DNA of 64,000 bases from Qipengyuania soli (GCF_015529805.1 NZ_CP064654.1:2728001-2792000), one strand, 5' to 3'; counted from the stretch's first letter, positions 1-9,961 are shown. Notes: generated by a model not told the origin, from the sequence alone. Numbers and translations: made by a program.

Positions 1-951
<951 letters not shown>

Positions 952-1075
952 TTCTTCTACAAAACGTGCGCGGCGGACGACGAACGTCTTCGCGCACGCG
1001 CGCGCGACTGCTATCGGGCGTGCCACTATCCGCCGCCCGGTCCCGGGCTGGCGCCTTTCCGGGAGACTGCAACCA

Positions 1076-3220
1076 ATGATCCGCAAAGCACTTGCCATCG
1101 GCACCAGCGCGCTCGCACTCGCGCTGTCCGCGCCGGCCCTGGCCGACGAGACCGCGGCTACGCCCAAGGCTGAAGAAACCAGCACCCTGCCGACGATGAG
1201 CTTCGGCACCTGGGGCTTCGATCCCGAATATATCTCGCAGGACATCAAGCCGGGCGACGACTTTTTCGCCTATGCCAACCAGAAGTGGCTCGATGCCAAC
1301 CCGCTGCCGCCCGAATTCAGCCGCTTCGGCGCGTTCAACCTGCTTCGCGAAAAGTCGACCAGCGACGTCAAGGCCCTGGTCGACGAACTGACCGCCAAGG
1401 ATCCGGCAGAGCTCACCGCCGACGAGAAGCGCATCGTCGATGTCTATGCGTCCTATCTCGACACTGCCGCAATCGATGCCAACGGCATGGCTGCCGCCCA
1501 ACCCTATCTCAACCAGATCATCGCCGCCGACACGCTCGAGAAGCTTCTGAAGCTGTGGGCGACGCCGGGCTTCCCCTCGCCGCTGGGGGGCGGGGTCGAG
1601 GTCGACGCCAAGGAAACCGATCGCTACTCGGTCTATCTCGGCACCGGCGGCCTCGGCCTGCCCGATCGCGATTACTACACCGACACCTCGGAGAAGGGCG
1701 AGAACGTCAAGGCGAAGTACAAGGAGTACCTCACCTTCCTGTTCGGCAAGGGCGGATACGCCGACCCCGCAGGCGCCACCGCGGCAGTCTATGCTTTCGA
1801 GGACCAGATCGCCCGCAAGATCGATTCCGACCGCGCAGCGAGCCGCAATGCCGACCTCTTCTACAGCAAGTTCAGCCCTGCCGAGCTGACTGCACTGGCC
1901 GGTGACTTCCCGATCGACATCATGCTCGATGCCTCGGGCTTCGGCGAAACCGATCGGTACATCGTGACCAACCTGCGTCCGAGTGAAGAGCGCGCCAAGG
2001 AACTCGGCCTCACGCCCGAAATGATGGCAAAGCTGGGCAACGGCTTCGAAGGCATGCTCGAACTGCTCGGCAAGACCCCCGTCGCGACGCTCCAGGCCTG
2101 GACGATCAAGGAATTCCTCGACGCCAATTCGGCCATCCTCGGCTCGGATATCGACGCTGCGGACTTCGCCTTCAACGGCACCGTGTTGAACGGCACGCCC
2201 GAACAGCGTCCGCGCTGGAAGCGCGCCATCGGCGAGACCGAGAGCCTGTTCGGCGAACTGCTCGGCAAGTCCTATGCCGCGCGCTACTTCCCGGCTTCGA
2301 GCAAGGCCGAGATGGAGGAACTGGTTGCCAACCTGCGCAAGTCGATGGCTGCCTCGCTCGCCGAGATCACCTGGATGAGCGCGGCGTCGAAGGAACAGGC
2401 TATGGCCAAGCTCGACAGCTTCGACCCGAAGATCGGCTATCGCGACAATCTCGAGACCTATGAAGGCCTCGTCGTGGCGGCTGGCGATCCGCTCGCCAAC
2501 CGCATGGCTGCCGCCCATTGGAACTGGCAGGACAATCTCGACAAGCTCGGCAAGCCGATCGACCGCACTGAATGGGGCATGCTGCCGCAGACGGTGAACG
2601 CCTATTACAACCCGCTGAAGAACGAGATCGTCTTCCCCGCCGGCATCCTGCAGCAGCCGTTCTTCGGCCCCACTGCTGATATCGCGGTGAATTACGGCGC
2701 CATCGGCGGTGTGATCGGCCACGAAATGGGCCACGGCTTCGACGACCAGGGTTCGAAGTTCGATGCCACCGGCGCGCTGCGCAACTGGTGGACCGATGCG
2801 GATCGCAAGAACTTCGATGCGCTGACCAATGCCCTGGTCGCCCAGTACGATGCCTTCTGCCCGCTCGACGACGGCAAGACCTGCGTCAACGGCCGCCTCA
2901 CGCTGGGCGAGAACATCGGTGACCTTGGTGGCCTGTCGATGGCCTATCGCGCCTACAAGCTCGCCACCGCGGGCAAGGAAGTGCCGGTGATCGACGGTTT
3001 CACCGGCGACCAGCGCTTCTTCCTCGCCTGGGCACAGGTGTGGCGGGCGACCCAGCGCGAGGATGCGCTGCGCAACCAGCTGCGCACCGATCCGCACAGC
3101 CCCACCTACTTCCGCACCAACGGCATCGTCCGCAACTTCGACGAATGGTACAAGGCATTCGACGTCAAGCCGGGCGACAAGATGTACCTGCCGCCGGAAA
3201 AGCGCATCCGCATCTGGTAA
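1076..3220 (+). CDS. M13 family zinc metallopeptidase (neprilysin/PepO-like)
   Basis: This 714-residue secreted endopeptidase probably degrades small peptides in the periplasm. The ATG at 1076 is preceded by GGGAG ten bases upstream and opens a typical signal peptide (MIRKALAIG... ending SAPALADE), which is why the longer upstream frame is rejected. The zinc site HEMGH lies at residues 549-553 and the third ligand is Glu612 in ENIGDLGG, the classical HExxH plus ExxxD pair of M13. The C terminus keeps the family RTDPHSPTYFR and EWYKAF blocks. Length matches the family (about 650-720 aa). A hairpin follows the stop. It is one of several peptidases in the window. Confidence 0.96.
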   Translation: MIRKALAIGTSALALALSAPALADETAATPKAEETSTLPTMSFGTWGFDPEYISQDIKPGDDFFAYANQKWLDANPLPPEFSRFGAFNLLREKSTSDVKALVDELTAKDPAELTADEKRIVDVYASYLDTAAIDANGMAAAQPYLNQIIAADTLEKLLKLWATPGFPSPLGGGVEVDAKETDRYSVYLGTGGLGLPDRDYYTDTSEKGENVKAKYKEYLTFLFGKGGYADPAGATAAVYAFEDQIARKIDSDRAASRNADLFYSKFSPAELTALAGDFPIDIMLDASGFGETDRYIVTNLRPSEERAKELGLTPEMMAKLGNGFEGMLELLGKTPVATLQAWTIKEFLDANSAILGSDIDAADFAFNGTVLNGTPEQRPRWKRAIGETESLFGELLGKSYAARYFPASSKAEMEELVANLRKSMAASLAEITWMSAASKEQAMAKLDSFDPKIGYRDNLETYEGLVVAAGDPLANRMAAAHWNWQDNLDKLGKPIDRTEWGMLPQTVNAYYNPLKNEIVFPAGILQQPFFGPTADIAVNYGAIGGVIGHEMGHGFDDQGSKFDATGALRNWWTDADRKNFDALTNALVAQYDAFCPLDDGKTCVNGRLTLGENIGDLGGLSMAYRAYKLATAGKEVPVIDGFTGDQRFFLAWAQVWRATQREDALRNQLRTDPHSPTYFRTNGIVRNFDEWYKAFDVKPGDKMYLPPEKRIRIW

Positions 3221-3249
3221 GCGCTTCACTGCGTCGCAAAACTTCGCCG

Positions 3250-3281
3250 GGGCGGGACAGGTCGCTTGACTTGTCCCGCCC
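3250..3281 (+). terminator. Stem-loop downstream of the M13 peptidase gene
   Basis: A perfect 10-bp stem (GGGCGGGACA with TGTCCCGCCC) closes a 12-base loop and is followed by a weakly T-rich stretch (TTGCTTCATTT). It sits between the peptidase stop and the uppP start, so it probably separates the two transcription units. The T-tract is poor, so termination may be partial. Confidence 0.55.
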
Positions 3282-3302
3282 TTGCTTCATTTCCCTGCGG
3301 CG

Positions 3303-4115
3303 ATGAACGACATCCTCACTGCAGTCTTCCTCGGCATCGTCGAGGGCCTGACCGAATTCATTCCCGTATCCTCCACCGGGCACCTCATCCTCGCCACCGA
3401 ATTGAGCGGCGCGGACCCCGAGGAATGGGCCATGTTCAACGTGGTCATCCAGCTCGGTGCGATCCTCGCCGTGGTCTACCAGTACTGGGGCACCTTCTGG
3501 GGCGCCTTCATGGGCGTGCTGAAGCGCGAGCGCGAGGGACTGATGTTTGCCCGGAACATCATCCTGGGCTTCCTTCCAAGCGCGGTGATCGGCCTCGCAA
3601 TCTACGACACGATCGAGGCCATGCTCGGCAATCCGGCAATCGTGCCATGGGCGCTCATTGTCGGCGGCATCGCCATCCTCGTGATCGAGAAGGTTGCCAA
3701 CCCGCAGGGCGATACCAGCGTTGCGGACCTGCCGGTGAGCAAGGTGCTCGGGGTCGGCTTCGCCCAGTGCCTCGCGATGATCCCCGGCGTGAGCCGCTCG
3801 GGTGCAACGATCATGGGGGCGCTGGCCATGGGCATCAATCGCAAGACCGCGGCGGAGTTCTCCTTCTTCCTCGCCGTACCGACCATGATTGGCGCATCTA
3901 CGCTGGAAGTTCTGGGTAAGTACGACAGCCTTATGAGCGGAGCGACCAGGGTAGGTTGGGGTGACATCGCTGTCGGATTCGTGGTCAGCTTCATCGTCGC
4001 GCTGGTTGTCATCAGGGCTTTCGTTGCGTTCGTCAGTCGTAGCGGCTTCGCTCCGTTTGCCTGGTACCGCATCGTTGCCGGCGTAGCGGCTATCCTCTGG
4101 CTCGGCCTCGCCTGA
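3303..4115 (+). CDS. uppP: Undecaprenyl-diphosphatase UppP (BacA)
   Basis: This 270-residue polytopic membrane protein dephosphorylates undecaprenyl pyrophosphate, recycling the lipid carrier for peptidoglycan and other surface polymers. The N terminus carries the family signature around residues 13-27 (VEGLTEFIPVSSTGH), with the catalytic Glu and Ser positions. The second signature (PGVSRSGATI) is in the middle. Several hydrophobic helices are evident and the length matches the BacA family. The ATG at 3303 starts exactly at the usual family N terminus (MNDILTAVFLG); an in-frame start 21 bases earlier would add an unusual extension. Confidence 0.97.
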   Translation: MNDILTAVFLGIVEGLTEFIPVSSTGHLILATELSGADPEEWAMFNVVIQLGAILAVVYQYWGTFWGAFMGVLKREREGLMFARNIILGFLPSAVIGLAIYDTIEAMLGNPAIVPWALIVGGIAILVIEKVANPQGDTSVADLPVSKVLGVGFAQCLAMIPGVSRSGATIMGALAMGINRKTAAEFSFFLAVPTMIGASTLEVLGKYDSLMSGATRVGWGDIAVGFVVSFIVALVVIRAFVAFVSRSGFAPFAWYRIVAGVAAILWLGLA

Positions 4116-4142
4116 GCAACTTGAAAAAGCGACGAACCGATC

Positions 4143-4167
4143 GGAACCTTTTCCGAATTGCGGCTTT
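4143..4167 (+). promoter_or_regulatory. Possible EcfG-type (general stress) promoter for the GlsB-like gene
   Basis: GGAAC at 4143-4147 is followed after 16 bases by CTTT at 4164-4167. The alphaproteobacterial general stress sigma factor EcfG recognises GGAAC-N16/17-CGTT, so the -35 element is exact and the -10 has one mismatch. The gene just downstream belongs to a family often found in stress regulons. This is inference from motif and context only. Confidence 0.35.
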
Positions 4168-4200
4168 ATTGAGGCTAATGTGCAATAGCGGAAGGAGCCT

Positions 4201-4455
4201 ATGGGCCTTCTCATTCTCGTCGTCGTCGGAGCCATTCTTGGATGGCTTGCGACTATCGTCCTCCGGATCGAGGATGGCCGCGGCATTTTGACAAATGCCC
4301 TGGTGGGCATCTTTGGTGCGCTGGTTGCTGGGTTCGTGGCCGGTAATGGCCTGTTTCTCGGCGCCCTGACCGGTTCCGCACTCATGTGGTCGGTGCTTGG
4401 AGCAATCCTTGCCCTTGCCGCATTCAATGTGGCCAAGCAGCGCGCTTTCCGCTAG
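4201..4455 (+). CDS. GlsB/YeaQ/YmgE family stress-response membrane protein
   Basis: This small 84-residue inner-membrane protein belongs to the transglycosylase-associated family (PF04226). Three hydrophobic stretches are visible (residues 1-20, about 30-52 and 55-78), with glycine-rich turns (GAILGWLAT, GIFGALVAGF) typical of the family. GAAGGAG lies three bases before the ATG. Homologues are small membrane proteins induced by envelope or general stress, with unproven biochemical function. A possible EcfG promoter lies about 35-60 bases upstream, which would fit stress induction. It is probably monocistronic. Confidence 0.9.
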   Translation: MGLLILVVVGAILGWLATIVLRIEDGRGILTNALVGIFGALVAGFVAGNGLFLGALTGSALMWSVLGAILALAAFNVAKQRAFR

Positions 4456-4534
4456 ACAGATTTAAGCTTTAATCACAATCACTTGGGGTTAGCCTTCAAT
4501 TCCTGGGGCGCCCCGCCAACCAAGGGGAAGACAA

Positions 4535-4795
4535 ATGAAGTTCAACAAAGCCATGATCGCTTTTTCGGCCGCAGCCCTCAGCCTCGGCGTTGTCGCTTGC
4601 GACGGCCCGAAGGAAAACGCTGCTGAAGACGCCGGCGAGCAGCAGGCTGAAGTCGTGAACGAGCAGGCAGAAGCCATGGAAGACGCCGGCCAGATCACCG
4701 ACGCCCAGGAAGACGCCATCACCGACGCCGCCGAAGACAAGGCCGACGCGATGGAAGAAGCCGGCGAAGCAGCCGACAACGCCGACGGCAACTAA
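4535..4795 (+). CDS. Small acidic, probably disordered lipoprotein
   Basis: An 86-residue product has a strong ribosome site (AAGGGGAAG), a short hydrophobic signal and a lipobox ending VVAC, so it is predicted to be lipidated at Cys22. The mature part is almost entirely Ala, Glu, Asp and Gln with two related blocks (EAMEDAGQ and DAMEEAGE), no aromatic residue and very few Lys. It should be strongly acidic and helical or disordered. No catalytic motif is visible. Two other short acidic lipoprotein genes of the same style lie near 11.2 and 11.6 kb. Function is unknown. A strong terminator follows. Confidence 0.8.
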   Translation: MKFNKAMIAFSAAALSLGVVACDGPKENAAEDAGEQQAEVVNEQAEAMEDAGQITDAQEDAITDAAEDKADAMEEAGEAADNADGN

Positions 4796-4820
4796 GCCTT
4801 AGCCGCAAGGCAATCGAAAG

Positions 4821-4851
4821 CCGGTCCGGGAGCGATCCCGGGCCGGTTTTT
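4821..4851 (+). terminator. Rho-independent terminator of the acidic lipoprotein gene
   Basis: A 10-bp GC-rich stem (CCGGTCCGGG with CCCGGGCCGG, one G-T wobble) has a six-base loop and is followed by TTTTTGTTT. It lies between convergent genes. The T-run is on the plus strand, so it serves the lipoprotein gene. Confidence 0.92.
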
Positions 4852-4858
4852 GTTTGCG

Positions 4859-5797
4859 CTAGACCGGGGTGGCGCCGCTCCCACGCCCGCCGCGCAAGGT
4901 GTATTCGAGCGTGCCCTCGTTCACGACGTAATCGACGTCGATTACCGCTGTGTTGGCGTAGGTGAAGCCTGGCCCGAGGTGGCGATACAGCTTGTCGAAA
5001 TCGCGCTCGACCGTCTGGCGGTAGAGGTCTTCGAAACTCTCGATCACGAAATAGGTCGGCTGCAGATCACTGATGACGTAATCGGTGCGCATGACGCGAT
5101 CGACGTTCAGCATGATGCGGTTGGGGCTCTTTGCTTCCGTCGCATAGACCACTTCGGTCGGTCCGGAAAGAATGCCCGCACCATAGGCCTTGATCCCGTC
5201 TTTCTCCTGAATCAGCCCGAATTCCACCGTGTACCAGTAGAGCGCGCCAAGCGCCTTCAGCCGGTTATAGCGCATCGCCTTCCACCCGGCGCGGCCGTAT
5301 TCCTGCATGTAGTCGGCATAGACCGGATCGGTCAGCATGGGGACGTGGCCGAAGACATCGTGGAATACGTCGGGTTCCTGGATGTAGTCGAAGGTTTCGC
5401 GCGTGCGGATGAAATTGCCCGCCGGGAAGCGCCGGTTCGCAAGGTGCCAGAAGAATACGTGGTCCGGGATCAGCATGGGCACCGGCACCACGCTCCATCC
5501 CGTGAGCGCGTTCAGGTCTTCGGATAGCTTGCCGAACTCCGGCACGCCACCGCGATTGAGATTGAGCTTTTGCAGTCCGGCCATGAAGGCACTTGCCGCG
5601 CGACCCGGAAGGACGTCCATCTGGCGGGCGAAGAGGTCGTTCCAGATTGCATCGTCGTCGGACGAATAGACGGTCTGCGCAGGTTCCAGCCAATCGTCGC
5701 CGACATGAGCCGGTTTCTTGAGCGGCGCGGTGAAAACCTCTGCCGGAAGGTCCGGAAGGCGGCTAAAGTCCTGTTCGGGTTCTGCGATGCTGGCCAT
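4859..5797 (-). CDS. phhA: Phenylalanine 4-monooxygenase
   Basis: This 312-residue non-haem iron, pterin-dependent enzyme converts phenylalanine to tyrosine, the first step of phenylalanine catabolism. The metal-binding facial triad is visible as His146 and His151 in FHDVFGHVP and Glu192 in YWYTVEFGL. It lacks the regulatory N-terminal ACT domain of animal enzymes, as expected for bacteria. The ATG at 5797 (MASIAEPEQD) is preferred over an upstream in-frame TTG at 5836. It is divergent from the PPK2 gene, with about 55 bases between starts. No dedicated pterin dehydratase gene is adjacent. Confidence 0.96.
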   Translation of the reverse strand: MASIAEPEQDFSRLPDLPAEVFTAPLKKPAHVGDDWLEPAQTVYSSDDDAIWNDLFARQMDVLPGRAASAFMAGLQKLNLNRGGVPEFGKLSEDLNALTGWSVVPVPMLIPDHVFFWHLANRRFPAGNFIRTRETFDYIQEPDVFHDVFGHVPMLTDPVYADYMQEYGRAGWKAMRYNRLKALGALYWYTVEFGLIQEKDGIKAYGAGILSGPTEVVYATEAKSPNRIMLNVDRVMRTDYVISDLQPTYFVIESFEDLYRQTVERDFDKLYRHLGPGFTYANTAVIDVDYVVNEGTLEYTLRGGRGSGATPV

Positions 5798-5853
5798 ATC
5801 GTTGCCGATGATACTACTATTGGCCGCGCGGCACAAACGGGGAGAAGCCTGGC

Positions 5854-6624
5854 ATGAAACGCGAGGAATACGAGGCTGCGATGGAGCCTATGCAGGCCGA
5901 ACTGGTCGGCATGGCACGTTGGGCCAAGGCCACCGGGCAGCGCATCCTGGTGATCTTCGAGGGTCGCGACACGGCGGGCAAGGGCGGCGCGATCGGTGCC
6001 GTGCGTGAAAGCCTCAACCCGCGCCAATGCCGCACCGTCGCCCTCTCCAAGCCGACCGAGGCGGAGCAGGGCCAATGGTATTTCCAGCGCTATGTCGAGC
6101 ACCTGCCGACCGCGGGCGAAATCGTCCTCTTCGACCGCAGCTGGTACAATCGCGCAGGCGTCGAAAAGGTCATGGGCTATGCCACGGGCGAACAGGTGGC
6201 GGCCTTTCTCGAACAGGTCCCGGTGTTCGAGAAGATGCTGGTCGATGACGGGATCCTGCTCTTCAAATACTGGCTGGCGACCGACCAGGCCGAGCAGGAA
6301 GAGCGCTTGCGTGAGCGGCTCGAAGATCCGATGAAGCGGTGGAAGTTGTCGCCCGTCGACCTCGCTGCGCGCGACAAGTATGACGCCTACACGGAGGCTC
6401 GCGAGGCGATGTTCGCCGCGACGCATACCGCGTCTGCTCCGTGGACGGTGGTCGACTTCAATGACCAGAAACTCGGGCGTCTGACGCTGGTACGCGACCT
6501 TCTCGACAGACTGCCGGATACGAAAGTCGACCCGGCGGAGATCGAGTTCGGTCCGCTCGGGCGCGTACCTGCGGTCGAAACCTATGGGGCGCTCCGCCCG
6601 ATCCAGTCCTATCCCGAAAGCTAG
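5854..6624 (+). CDS. ppk2: Polyphosphate kinase 2 family protein
   Basis: A 256-residue PPK2-family phosphotransferase, which moves phosphate between polyphosphate and nucleotides. Walker A lies at about residues 35-45 (FEGRDTAGKGG), Walker B in VLFDRSWYNRAGVEKV, and the lid region is rich in Arg and Lys further on. Length fits a single-domain PPK2. GGGGAGAAG upstream of the ATG supports the start. Its stop codon shares the tetranucleotide CTAG with the stop of the convergent dehydratase gene. Which nucleotide (ADP, GDP, AMP) is preferred cannot be read from the sequence. Confidence 0.94.
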   Translation: MKREEYEAAMEPMQAELVGMARWAKATGQRILVIFEGRDTAGKGGAIGAVRESLNPRQCRTVALSKPTEAEQGQWYFQRYVEHLPTAGEIVLFDRSWYNRAGVEKVMGYATGEQVAAFLEQVPVFEKMLVDDGILLFKYWLATDQAEQEERLRERLEDPMKRWKLSPVDLAARDKYDAYTEAREAMFAATHTASAPWTVVDFNDQKLGRLTLVRDLLDRLPDTKVDPAEIEFGPLGRVPAVETYGALRPIQSYPES

Positions 6625-7475
6625 GCGAGGGCGGCTTTTGCCTTCGTGACCTGCCGTCCGTCGGCAGCAAATGCGCCGAGTTCGATGGCATCGCCGTCGC
6701 CCCGAATGACGAGGTGGAGCGGTTCGCCCGCTATGGCCGGGCTGACTCCGCGAAAGGAGAAGCTCGCCAGACGATTGTCGCCGAAGCGCGATGCGGCAAG
6801 TTGCAGCAAGAGGCTCGCGGTCAGCGGACCGTGGACCACCAGGCCGCGATAACGCTCGATATCGCGCGCATAGGGCGTGTCGTAGTGGATGCGGTGCGTG
6901 TTGAAGGTGAGTGCGGAATAGCGGAACAGCAGCCGCGGATCGGGCGCGACCTCCCCGTGGGCGTCCCAACCGGCAGGATCGAAGGTGCTCTCGCCAGTCT
7001 CCGGCGGGACCAGCGCCGCATCGGCCGGCGCGGCGTCGCGATAAACGAGGGTCTGTTTCTCGTGGACTGCCTCGACATTCTCGCAAGTCGTGACGTGCTC
7101 GACCTCGACGAAGGCGAGCTTGCCGCTCGAACCGTCCTTTTCCGAAATCGAGGCGATCCGGCTGATCCGGTCGATGCGTGCGCCGGTCCGGATCGGCGAG
7201 AGGAAGGTAATGTCGCTGCTCGCCCACATCCGGCGCGGCATGGGGATGGGCGGCATGAAGCTGTCGCGATTGTCCGAGCGGGCGGGATGGCCGTCTTCAC
7301 CCAAGGCACTTGTCGCAGCGTCGGGCGTGCAGAGGCAGAAATGGATGCCCTGCGGCATCGTGGTGTCCGCTCCTGCCTGCAGGTCAAAGGTGGCGAGCCA
7401 GCGCTTTGCCAGTGCCTCGTCCAGCCGGTCCTCGCGCATTTCATTGCGCCCGAGCCAACTGTCCCACTCGCCCAT
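6621..7475 (-). CDS. FAS1-like (MaoC/hot-dog) acyl-CoA dehydratase or hydratase
   Basis: This 284-residue protein resembles double hot-dog enzymes of the mesaconyl-C4-CoA hydratase / FAS1-like dehydratase type, which hydrate or dehydrate CoA thioesters. The N-terminal half has a substrate-binding hot-dog look (MPRRMWASSDITFLSPIRTG). The C-terminal half carries the hydratase-like block FNTHRIHYDTPYARDIERY followed by LVVHGPL, matching the conserved His/Asp region. ATG at 7475 overlaps the thiolase stop (TGATG), indicating translational coupling. It is the last gene of the acyl-CoA operon. The substrate is unknown. Confidence 0.86.
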   Translation of the reverse strand: MGEWDSWLGRNEMREDRLDEALAKRWLATFDLQAGADTTMPQGIHFCLCTPDAATSALGEDGHPARSDNRDSFMPPIPMPRRMWASSDITFLSPIRTGARIDRISRIASISEKDGSSGKLAFVEVEHVTTCENVEAVHEKQTLVYRDAAPADAALVPPETGESTFDPAGWDAHGEVAPDPRLLFRYSALTFNTHRIHYDTPYARDIERYRGLVVHGPLTASLLLQLAASRFGDNRLASFSFRGVSPAIAGEPLHLVIRGDGDAIELGAFAADGRQVTKAKAALA

Positions 7476-8707
7476 CAAGCGGCGCGCTCGAACACGGCGG
7501 CCATGCCTTGCCCGCCGCCGATGCACATGGTCTCGAGCCCGTAGCGCGAGCCGCGCCGGTGCATTTCGTGCGCCATGTCAGCGAGAATGCGGATGCCAGT
7601 CGCGCCGATGGGATGGCCGAGCGAGATGCCCGAGCCGTTGACGTTGACGATGTCGCGGCGGCTGTCGTCACCGGAGAAGCCCCAGCCCTTGAGCACGGCG
7701 AGCGCCTGCGGGGCGAAGGCCTCGTTCAGTTCGATAAGATCGATGTCGTCCCAGCCGAGGCCATTCCTCGCGAGCAGGCGCTCGACCGCCGGGACCGGGC
7801 CGATGCCCATTCGGCTGGGATCGCAGCCGGCGGCACTCCACGAATGGAACCACAGCATCGGTTCGAGACCAAGTTCGGCGACCTTGTCCTCGGCAACGAC
7901 GAGGCAGGCCGCCGCGGCGTCGTTCTGCTGGCTGGCATTGCCTGCCGTCACGATGGCTTGTGGATCGCGCTTCAGGTCGATGGCGCGCAATGCCCCGAGC
8001 GTCTCCATGCTTGCATCGGGGCGAAAACCCTCATCCTTTGCGAAGACGACCGGATCACCCTTGCGCGTGGGGATCTCGACAGGGACAAGCTGTTCATCGA
8101 ACTTGCCCTGGTCCCAGGCGCGCGTCGCGTTTTGGTGGCTGCGCACGGCAAAGGCGTCGGCCTCTTCGCGGCTGATGCCGTAATCCTTGGCGAGGTTCTC
8201 CGCCGTCTCGATCATGCCGGTGATGATGCCGTAGCGTGCGATCGGTTGGCTCATCAGGCGGCCGCGCGTCAGGCGGTCCCACAATTGCATGTCGCCCATG
8301 CGCACGCCGTTGCGCACGGCAGTGGTGTAATGTTCGACATTCGACATGCTCTCGACGCCGCCCGCGACCACGCAGTCGGCAACGCCGGTCTGGACCATCA
8401 TCGCTGCCGTCGCGACGGCCTGGAGGCCCGAACCGCAGCGCCGGTCGAGCTGGAAGCCGGGGACTTCCTCGGGGTAGCCGGCGGCAAGCCAGCTCCAGTG
8501 TCCGATTGCAGGGGCCTCCCCGCTGCCATAGCCCTGGCTGAAGACAACGTCGTCGACGCGGGCCGGATCGATCCCGCTGCGTTCGACCAGCGCCTTGATG
8601 ATGATGGCGCCAAGCTGCCCTGCCTCGAGCGAGGCGAGGCTGCCGAGGTATTTGCCGACCGGCGTCCTCAGGGGCTTGCAGATGGCTACTCGACGAAGTG
8701 ACGTCAT
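7475..8707 (-). CDS. Acetyl-CoA C-acyltransferase (thiolase)
   Basis: This 410-residue thiolase catalyses CoA-dependent cleavage of 3-ketoacyl-CoA, or the reverse condensation. The nucleophilic Cys91 sits in LDRRCGSGLQA, where most family members have NRxC. His365 is in NGSGISLGHPIGATG and Cys395 in CIGGGQG, giving the full catalytic set. Its ATG overlaps the CoA-transferase stop by four bases (ATGA) and its stop overlaps the dehydratase start, so it is mid-operon. Degradative use is suggested by the neighbouring acyl-CoA dehydrogenase and hydratase. Confidence 0.96.
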   Translation of the reverse strand: MTSLRRVAICKPLRTPVGKYLGSLASLEAGQLGAIIIKALVERSGIDPARVDDVVFSQGYGSGEAPAIGHWSWLAAGYPEEVPGFQLDRRCGSGLQAVATAAMMVQTGVADCVVAGGVESMSNVEHYTTAVRNGVRMGDMQLWDRLTRGRLMSQPIARYGIITGMIETAENLAKDYGISREEADAFAVRSHQNATRAWDQGKFDEQLVPVEIPTRKGDPVVFAKDEGFRPDASMETLGALRAIDLKRDPQAIVTAGNASQQNDAAAACLVVAEDKVAELGLEPMLWFHSWSAAGCDPSRMGIGPVPAVERLLARNGLGWDDIDLIELNEAFAPQALAVLKGWGFSGDDSRRDIVNVNGSGISLGHPIGATGIRILADMAHEMHRRGSRYGLETMCIGGGQGMAAVFERAA

Positions 8708-9960
8708 GGCATGATCCTGGTCTTGGAGTAGTCGTGGCCCTGGTCGCTCGGGGCGGCGATGCCGCTATCGACGAGCTTGCCGATCTGGCCCGAGGACAGG
8801 CCGAGCTTTTCGGCCAGCACTTCCTCGGTGTGTTCGCCGAGATAGGGTGCGCGGCGCGGCTCGCCGCGCGGCTTGTCGGGCATGTTGGCAAAGCTGCGCG
8901 CCACAGGATAGTCGACCCCGCTGGGGTTGTCGGGCGTGCGCCCGAACATGGGGTTGGTGCCCACCAAGGCGGGATCCTTCGATGCTTGGTAAGGCGTGCG
9001 ATAGCGTTCGTATGTCGTACCCGCCGCGGCCATGCGCCTTTCAAGCTCGGCATAATCGTGCTGGCTGGCGACCGACTGGAACAGGCCGAGCAGTCGGTCG
9101 CGATGCTGGAAGCGCGGTGTGTCGCCGTCGGCGAAACGAACGCCGAGTTCGCTTTCGAGCGCGGCGATTTTGCCTGACAGGCCGAAAGCCTCGACAATGC
9201 CGTCCCACTGCTTCGGCGTCAGCGCTGCGACCATGAAGCGCACGCCATCGCGGGTGATCATGTCGCTGCCGAATGCGCCCCAGATGGCATTGCCGAGCCG
9301 CTCGCGGTCGGCGCCGCGGAACAGCATTTCGGCCATCGTGCCCGAGTTCGCCAGCGTTCCGATCGCGACATCGCCCAGCGGCACGCGGATTTCGGCACCC
9401 TCGCCGGTGGCGTCACGGTGGCGCAGCGCCGCAAGCAGGCTGAAGGCGCAATAGGCGCCTGTGAGGAAGTCCCAGGCGGGCATCAGCTGGTTGACCGGAG
9501 GGGCTGTCGCCGGGTCCCAGTCGGCAGGGCCGGTCATCATCGGGTATCCGGCGGCGGCATTGACAGTGAAGTCCATCGCCTGCCTGCCGTCGTGCCAGCC
9601 CATGATGCGGACCGAGACCATGTCCTCGCGCCCCCTGGCCATGGCCGCGTGGCTGAGGAAGCTCTTTTCCGGCAAATTGGTCACGCACTGGCCGATCCGG
9701 CCGGCGAGTTCGACGCACAGTTCGCGCCCTTCGCCGCTGCGCAGGTCTAGCGCGACCGACTTCTTGGTGCGGTTGAGGTTCTCCCACGAGAGCGAGCGGC
9801 CGTTGTCCGCCAGCATGAAACGGTCGTAGTCGAGCCCCCCGCGCTTGTCGTCGACGCGGATAACCTCGGCCCCGAACTGGCCGCAATAGAGGCCGACGGT
9901 AGGCGAAGCGACGAAGCTCGAAACTTCGAGGATGCTCAGCCCGGAGAGGAAATCGTACAC
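8704..9960 (-). CDS. CaiB/BaiF family CoA-transferase
   Basis: A family III CoA-transferase of 418 residues, moving CoA between carboxylic acids. The catalytic Asp is probably Asp130 in QAMDFTVNAAAGYPMMTG. The N terminus (LSILEVSSFVASPTVG...FGAEVIRVD) is the standard nucleotide-fold start. The start is taken as GTG at 9960, one base after the acyl-CoA dehydrogenase stop; the long upstream open frame is low-quality read-through of that gene. The stop overlaps the thiolase ATG (ATGA). It probably activates or swaps the acid that enters this operon's beta-oxidation-like route. Confidence 0.92.
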   Translation of the reverse strand: MYDFLSGLSILEVSSFVASPTVGLYCGQFGAEVIRVDDKRGGLDYDRFMLADNGRSLSWENLNRTKKSVALDLRSGEGRELCVELAGRIGQCVTNLPEKSFLSHAAMARGREDMVSVRIMGWHDGRQAMDFTVNAAAGYPMMTGPADWDPATAPPVNQLMPAWDFLTGAYCAFSLLAALRHRDATGEGAEIRVPLGDVAIGTLANSGTMAEMLFRGADRERLGNAIWGAFGSDMITRDGVRFMVAALTPKQWDGIVEAFGLSGKIAALESELGVRFADGDTPRFQHRDRLLGLFQSVASQHDYAELERRMAAAGTTYERYRTPYQASKDPALVGTNPMFGRTPDNPSGVDYPVARSFANMPDKPRGEPRRAPYLGEHTEEVLAEKLGLSSGQIGKLVDSGIAAPSDQGHDYSKTRIMP

Positions 9961-9961
9961 C

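Noticed and set aside
966-997. Hairpin GTGCGCG...CGCGCAC after the first gene as a terminator
   Set aside because: Only seven base pairs with a long loop and no T-run on the plus strand; too weak to call.
5512-7227. Long minus-strand frame spanning phhA, the PPK2 gene and the dehydratase gene
   Set aside because: It runs across three genes in the wrong frame, with Arg-rich composition and no recognisable domain.
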